Positions 4,226 through 6,038 of a stretch of DNA of 6,038 nucleotides are shown piece by piece. Where the stretch lies: positions 1-6,038 of the forward strand of contig CAUDCB010000123.1 of the NCBI GenBank assembly GCA_958447915.1, read 5' to 3'. The notes beneath the pieces were generated by a model. It saw only the letters and a list, made by a program, of their open reading frames with translations, searched no databases and was not told the origin of the DNA. Source of the stretch: an uncultured Collinsella sp. GTDB lineage: Bacteria > Actinomycetota > Coriobacteriia > Coriobacteriales > Coriobacteriaceae. Made by a program: the position numbers and the translations under genes. Position 1 is the first letter of the stretch. Each line of letters opens with the position of its first letter.

Positions 4226-4960
4226 GTGTCAGCTGAAAAGACGCCGTGTATCTCGGCTATCGATACGACGAACTTTGCGCGCCAGATCGTGCTGGACTTT
4301 GAGTTTGCGCCGGTGCCAAAGCAGCGTCAGCGCCGTGGGCTGCGCAATGAGATTATCGAGGTTGGCGCTGTCAAACTCGATTACCACGGCAACGTTATGG
4401 GCGAGTTCTCGCAGTTTGTGCAGACAGAATTTACCGAAGGCGTTGCGTTCCCCGTCCGCGAGCTTACAGGGATATCGCCCGTGCCCGCCGCGATGGCCGA
4501 TCCGCTCTATGTGGTGATCAAAAGGCTCGGCGATTGGATTGGCCGCTACTCCGCCCAGGTGGTTTGCTGGAGCGGGACGGACCGTCGACAGCTTTTGACC
4601 GAGTGCCAGGCAAAACACATCGGCCTTGCCGCATTTCCGACGGACTGGGCTGACCTGCAGGCGTTTTACACCTCGATCATGGACGTGGGCAGCCACGGGC
4701 GCGTCTCGTTGGGCGACGCGGCAACGTGGTTTGGCATCGAGTTCGACGAGTCGACAGGCCACGCCCACAGCGCCCTTGCCGATGCGCGCGTAACCGCCAA
4801 GTTGCTCAAGCAGATGATGGACGGGGACTACCGTGTGAGCCCGCACGCCCAGGAGATCCGCCAGCGTTGGGGGATGGGCGAGCGAGCCCAGACGCGCCTC
4901 TCCAGCAAGTGCCCCGAGCTGGGCGACCTGCTGCTAAAGCTGAAGGCGGCGGGGAGGTAG
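4226..4960 (+). CDS. DEDDh 3'-5' exonuclease (DNA polymerase III epsilon/RNase T type)
   Basis: This encodes a 244-residue protein. The GTG start at 4226 is chosen over the upstream ATG at 4103 because AAAGG (4213-4217) lies 8 nt before it and the upstream stretch holds a shared regulatory element. The exonuclease motifs are present in order: Exo I D24-F-E26 (VLDFEFAP), a supporting NEIIEVGAVK strand (41-50), Exo II D119 (CWSGTD) and Exo III H181-x4-D186 (HAHSALADARV). These four acidic residues and the histidine bind two metal ions and remove nucleotides from 3' ends. The fold fills nearly all of residues 20-200, with no polymerase or helicase domain. It is a stand-alone nuclease for DNA repair or RNA processing in the cytoplasm; the substrate cannot be told from sequence. 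It appears monocistronic with its own terminator. Confidence 0.9.
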   Translation: MSAEKTPCISAIDTTNFARQIVLDFEFAPVPKQRQRRGLRNEIIEVGAVKLDYHGNVMGEFSQFVQTEFTEGVAFPVRELTGISPVPAAMADPLYVVIKRLGDWIGRYSAQVVCWSGTDRRQLLTECQAKHIGLAAFPTDWADLQAFYTSIMDVGSHGRVSLGDAATWFGIEFDESTGHAHSALADARVTAKLLKQMMDGDYRVSPHAQEIRQRWGMGERAQTRLSSKCPELGDLLLKLKAAGR

Positions 4961-4967
4961 GGGGGGA

Positions 4968-5009
4968 CTCCGGGAATGACCTCTGACTCAAGTCACCGGG
5001 GCTCTTTTT
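4968..5009 (+). terminator. Rho-independent terminator of the exonuclease gene (hairpin element, copy 2)
   Basis: CTCCGG (4968-4973) pairs with CCGGGG (4996-5001, one T:G pair). The inner stem pairs TGAC (4977-4980) with GTCA (4992-4995). Five T follow at 5005-5009. It shares its inner sequence with the element at 4018-4052. Confidence 0.85.
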
Positions 5010-5035
5010 GCTTTCTTTGGAGCTTTCTCACGGGG

Positions 5036-5065
5036 CTGACTTTACTTCGTCTCATTTCGTATAAG
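5036..5065 (+). promoter_or_regulatory. Promoter candidate for hsdR
   Basis: CTGACT (5036-5041) and TATAAG (5060-5065) with an 18-bp spacer, about 90 bp upstream of the hsdR start and just after the exonuclease terminator. This would make hsdR the first gene of its own transcript. Confidence 0.45.
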
Positions 5066-5152
5066 GCGGCTGCTAGATTGCATAGTGATGATAAAATTAA
5101 TCAATTCAACATCAGTAGCTGTCGCTTTGCGCAATGAGGGGTTCCGAGACGT

Positions 5153-6038
5153 ATGAACGAGTCTGACACACGGCTTAAACTCATTGATCCTGCGATTATG
5201 AAGTCGTGGGATCGCAATACCCAAGTCTTCACTGAGTATTTCTTTACCAGCGGCGAGATCGTTGTGCGCGGAAGCATGGTCACCCGTAAAGACAAGAAGA
5301 AGGCTGACTACCTTCTGATGTATGCCCCGGGCATTCCTATCGCAATCGTCGAGGCCAAGGATACGGAGCACACCGTTGATGCCGGTCTCCAACAGGGGAT
5401 GGGATATGCCCAGCTGCTCGATATTCCGTTTGCGTACAGCTCAAACGGAAAGGGTTTTGTTGAACACGATTTTCTTACCGGGAAAGAGCGCACTTTTGCC
5501 ATGGACGAGTTCCCCACTCCGGCGGAACTCTGGACACGATACTCAAAAGCTAAGGGGCTTGAGCATCCGTATAGCCAGGAGATTGTGACCGCTCCGTATT
5601 ACCAAGAGCACGGCGGCAATCATCCTCGCTACTATCAGTGCATCGCCATTAATCGTACGCTTGAAGCTATTGCGCGAGGCAAGAATCGCATCTTGCTCGT
5701 TATGGCGACGGGAACGGGAAAGACTTTTACGGCCTTTCAAATCGTTCATCGCTTGCGACAGACTACCGAGGTTCGTAAGGTTCTCTATCTGGCGGACCGC
5801 AATATTCTTGTCGATCAGACCATAGACGGCGATTTCAAGCCTCTCAAGAGGGTTACAACCAAGGTCGTAGGTCGAAAGCTCGACTCTGCTTACGAGGTCT
5901 ATTTCTCGCTCTACCAACAGCTTGTTGGTGAAAACGGTGAGGAAATATTCCGCGAGTTCGACGCGGAATTCTTCGACTTGATTATCGTTGACGAGTGCCA
6001 TCGCGGAAGCGCCGCGGCGGACTCTGCATGGCGTAAGG
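5153..6038 (+). CDS. hsdR: Type I restriction enzyme R subunit, N-terminal part (runs off window)
   Basis: HsdR is the ATP-driven translocase and nuclease of a type I restriction-modification complex with HsdM and HsdS. The first 295 codons are present; full family members are usually 800-1100 residues. The ATG at 5153 is preferred because an in-frame TGA (5135-5137) lies just upstream; GAGGGG (5136-5141) is a modest ribosome site 11 nt away. Visible motifs are the PD-(D/E)XK nuclease D52...E67-A-K69 (PIAIVEAKD), a RYYQCIAIN Q-motif-like segment (159-167), Walker A ATGTGKT (185-191), motif Ia VLYLADRNILVDQT (210-223) and the DECH box 280-283 (IIVDECHRG). The N-terminus is short, as in the EcoAI-like or EcoR124-like branch; I cannot say which. 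HsdM and HsdS, if present, must lie beyond the right edge. Base composition seems more AT-rich than the exonuclease gene, in keeping with horizontal gain. Confidence 0.95.
   Translation, partial: MNESDTRLKLIDPAIMKSWDRNTQVFTEYFFTSGEIVVRGSMVTRKDKKKADYLLMYAPGIPIAIVEAKDTEHTVDAGLQQGMGYAQLLDIPFAYSSNGKGFVEHDFLTGKERTFAMDEFPTPAELWTRYSKAKGLEHPYSQEIVTAPYYQEHGGNHPRYYQCIAINRTLEAIARGKNRILLVMATGTGKTFTAFQIVHRLRQTTEVRKVLYLADRNILVDQTIDGDFKPLKRVTTKVVGRKLDSAYEVYFSLYQQLVGENGEEIFREFDAEFFDLIIVDECHRGSAAADSAWRK

Noticed and set aside
4229..4846. A 205-codon minus-strand gene opposite the exonuclease
   Set aside because: It is a shadow of the exonuclease frame, which carries all the DEDDh motifs.
5543..6001. A 152-codon minus-strand gene opposite hsdR
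   Set aside because: It is a shadow of the hsdR frame, with no ribosome site or recognisable family.

Overview
The window looks like accessory DNA from a high-GC, Gram-positive gut actinobacterium, most likely a Coriobacteriia member such as Collinsella. This is an inference from codon use, strong Shine-Dalgarno sites and a Gram-positive/actinobacterial type LexA box, not from a marker gene.

Layout, left to right. Positions 1-260 hold a degenerate tandem array with a 62-bp period. Then comes a minus-strand gene (293-1291) for a 332-residue AbiEi/DUF559-like protein with a nuclease-like C-terminus. It is followed by an AT-richer gap with a tandem 11-bp repeat and a small hairpin, a second 62-bp array (1588-1853), and a SIMPL-domain (DUF541) gene (1941-2582) broken by an in-frame TGA. 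Next are two direct copies of a compact module (about 2611-2954 and 3526-3867), separated by the 3' stump of a DUF234-type ATPase gene and a third 62-bp array. After a possible second 3' stump and a small promoter-hairpin unit comes a DEDDh 3'-5' exonuclease gene (4226-4960) with a good terminator. Last is the first 295 codons of a type I restriction subunit, hsdR (5153 to the window end).

The most interesting content is the duplicated module. On the minus strand each copy encodes a 41-residue peptide with a hydrophobic stretch and a very basic tail. On the plus strand each has a 17-bp-spaced promoter driving a short RNA of about 85-100 nt. That RNA ends in a strong terminator and overlaps the 3' end of the peptide gene. 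This is the architecture of a type I toxin-antitoxin pair such as TxpA/RatA or BsrG/SR4. Both copies also carry the same LexA-type box (CGAATATATGTTCG) in the peptide promoter region and the same hairpin hiding the peptide's Shine-Dalgarno site. The module therefore reads as an SOS-inducible, antisense-RNA-controlled membrane peptide, logically similar to TisB/IstR but built from different parts. The function is inferred from architecture; the peptide family is not one I recognise by name.

The AbiEi-like gene, the two toxin-antitoxin-like modules, gene stumps, repeat arrays and the type I restriction gene together suggest a defence or plasticity island in which modules have been shuffled between repeat arrays.
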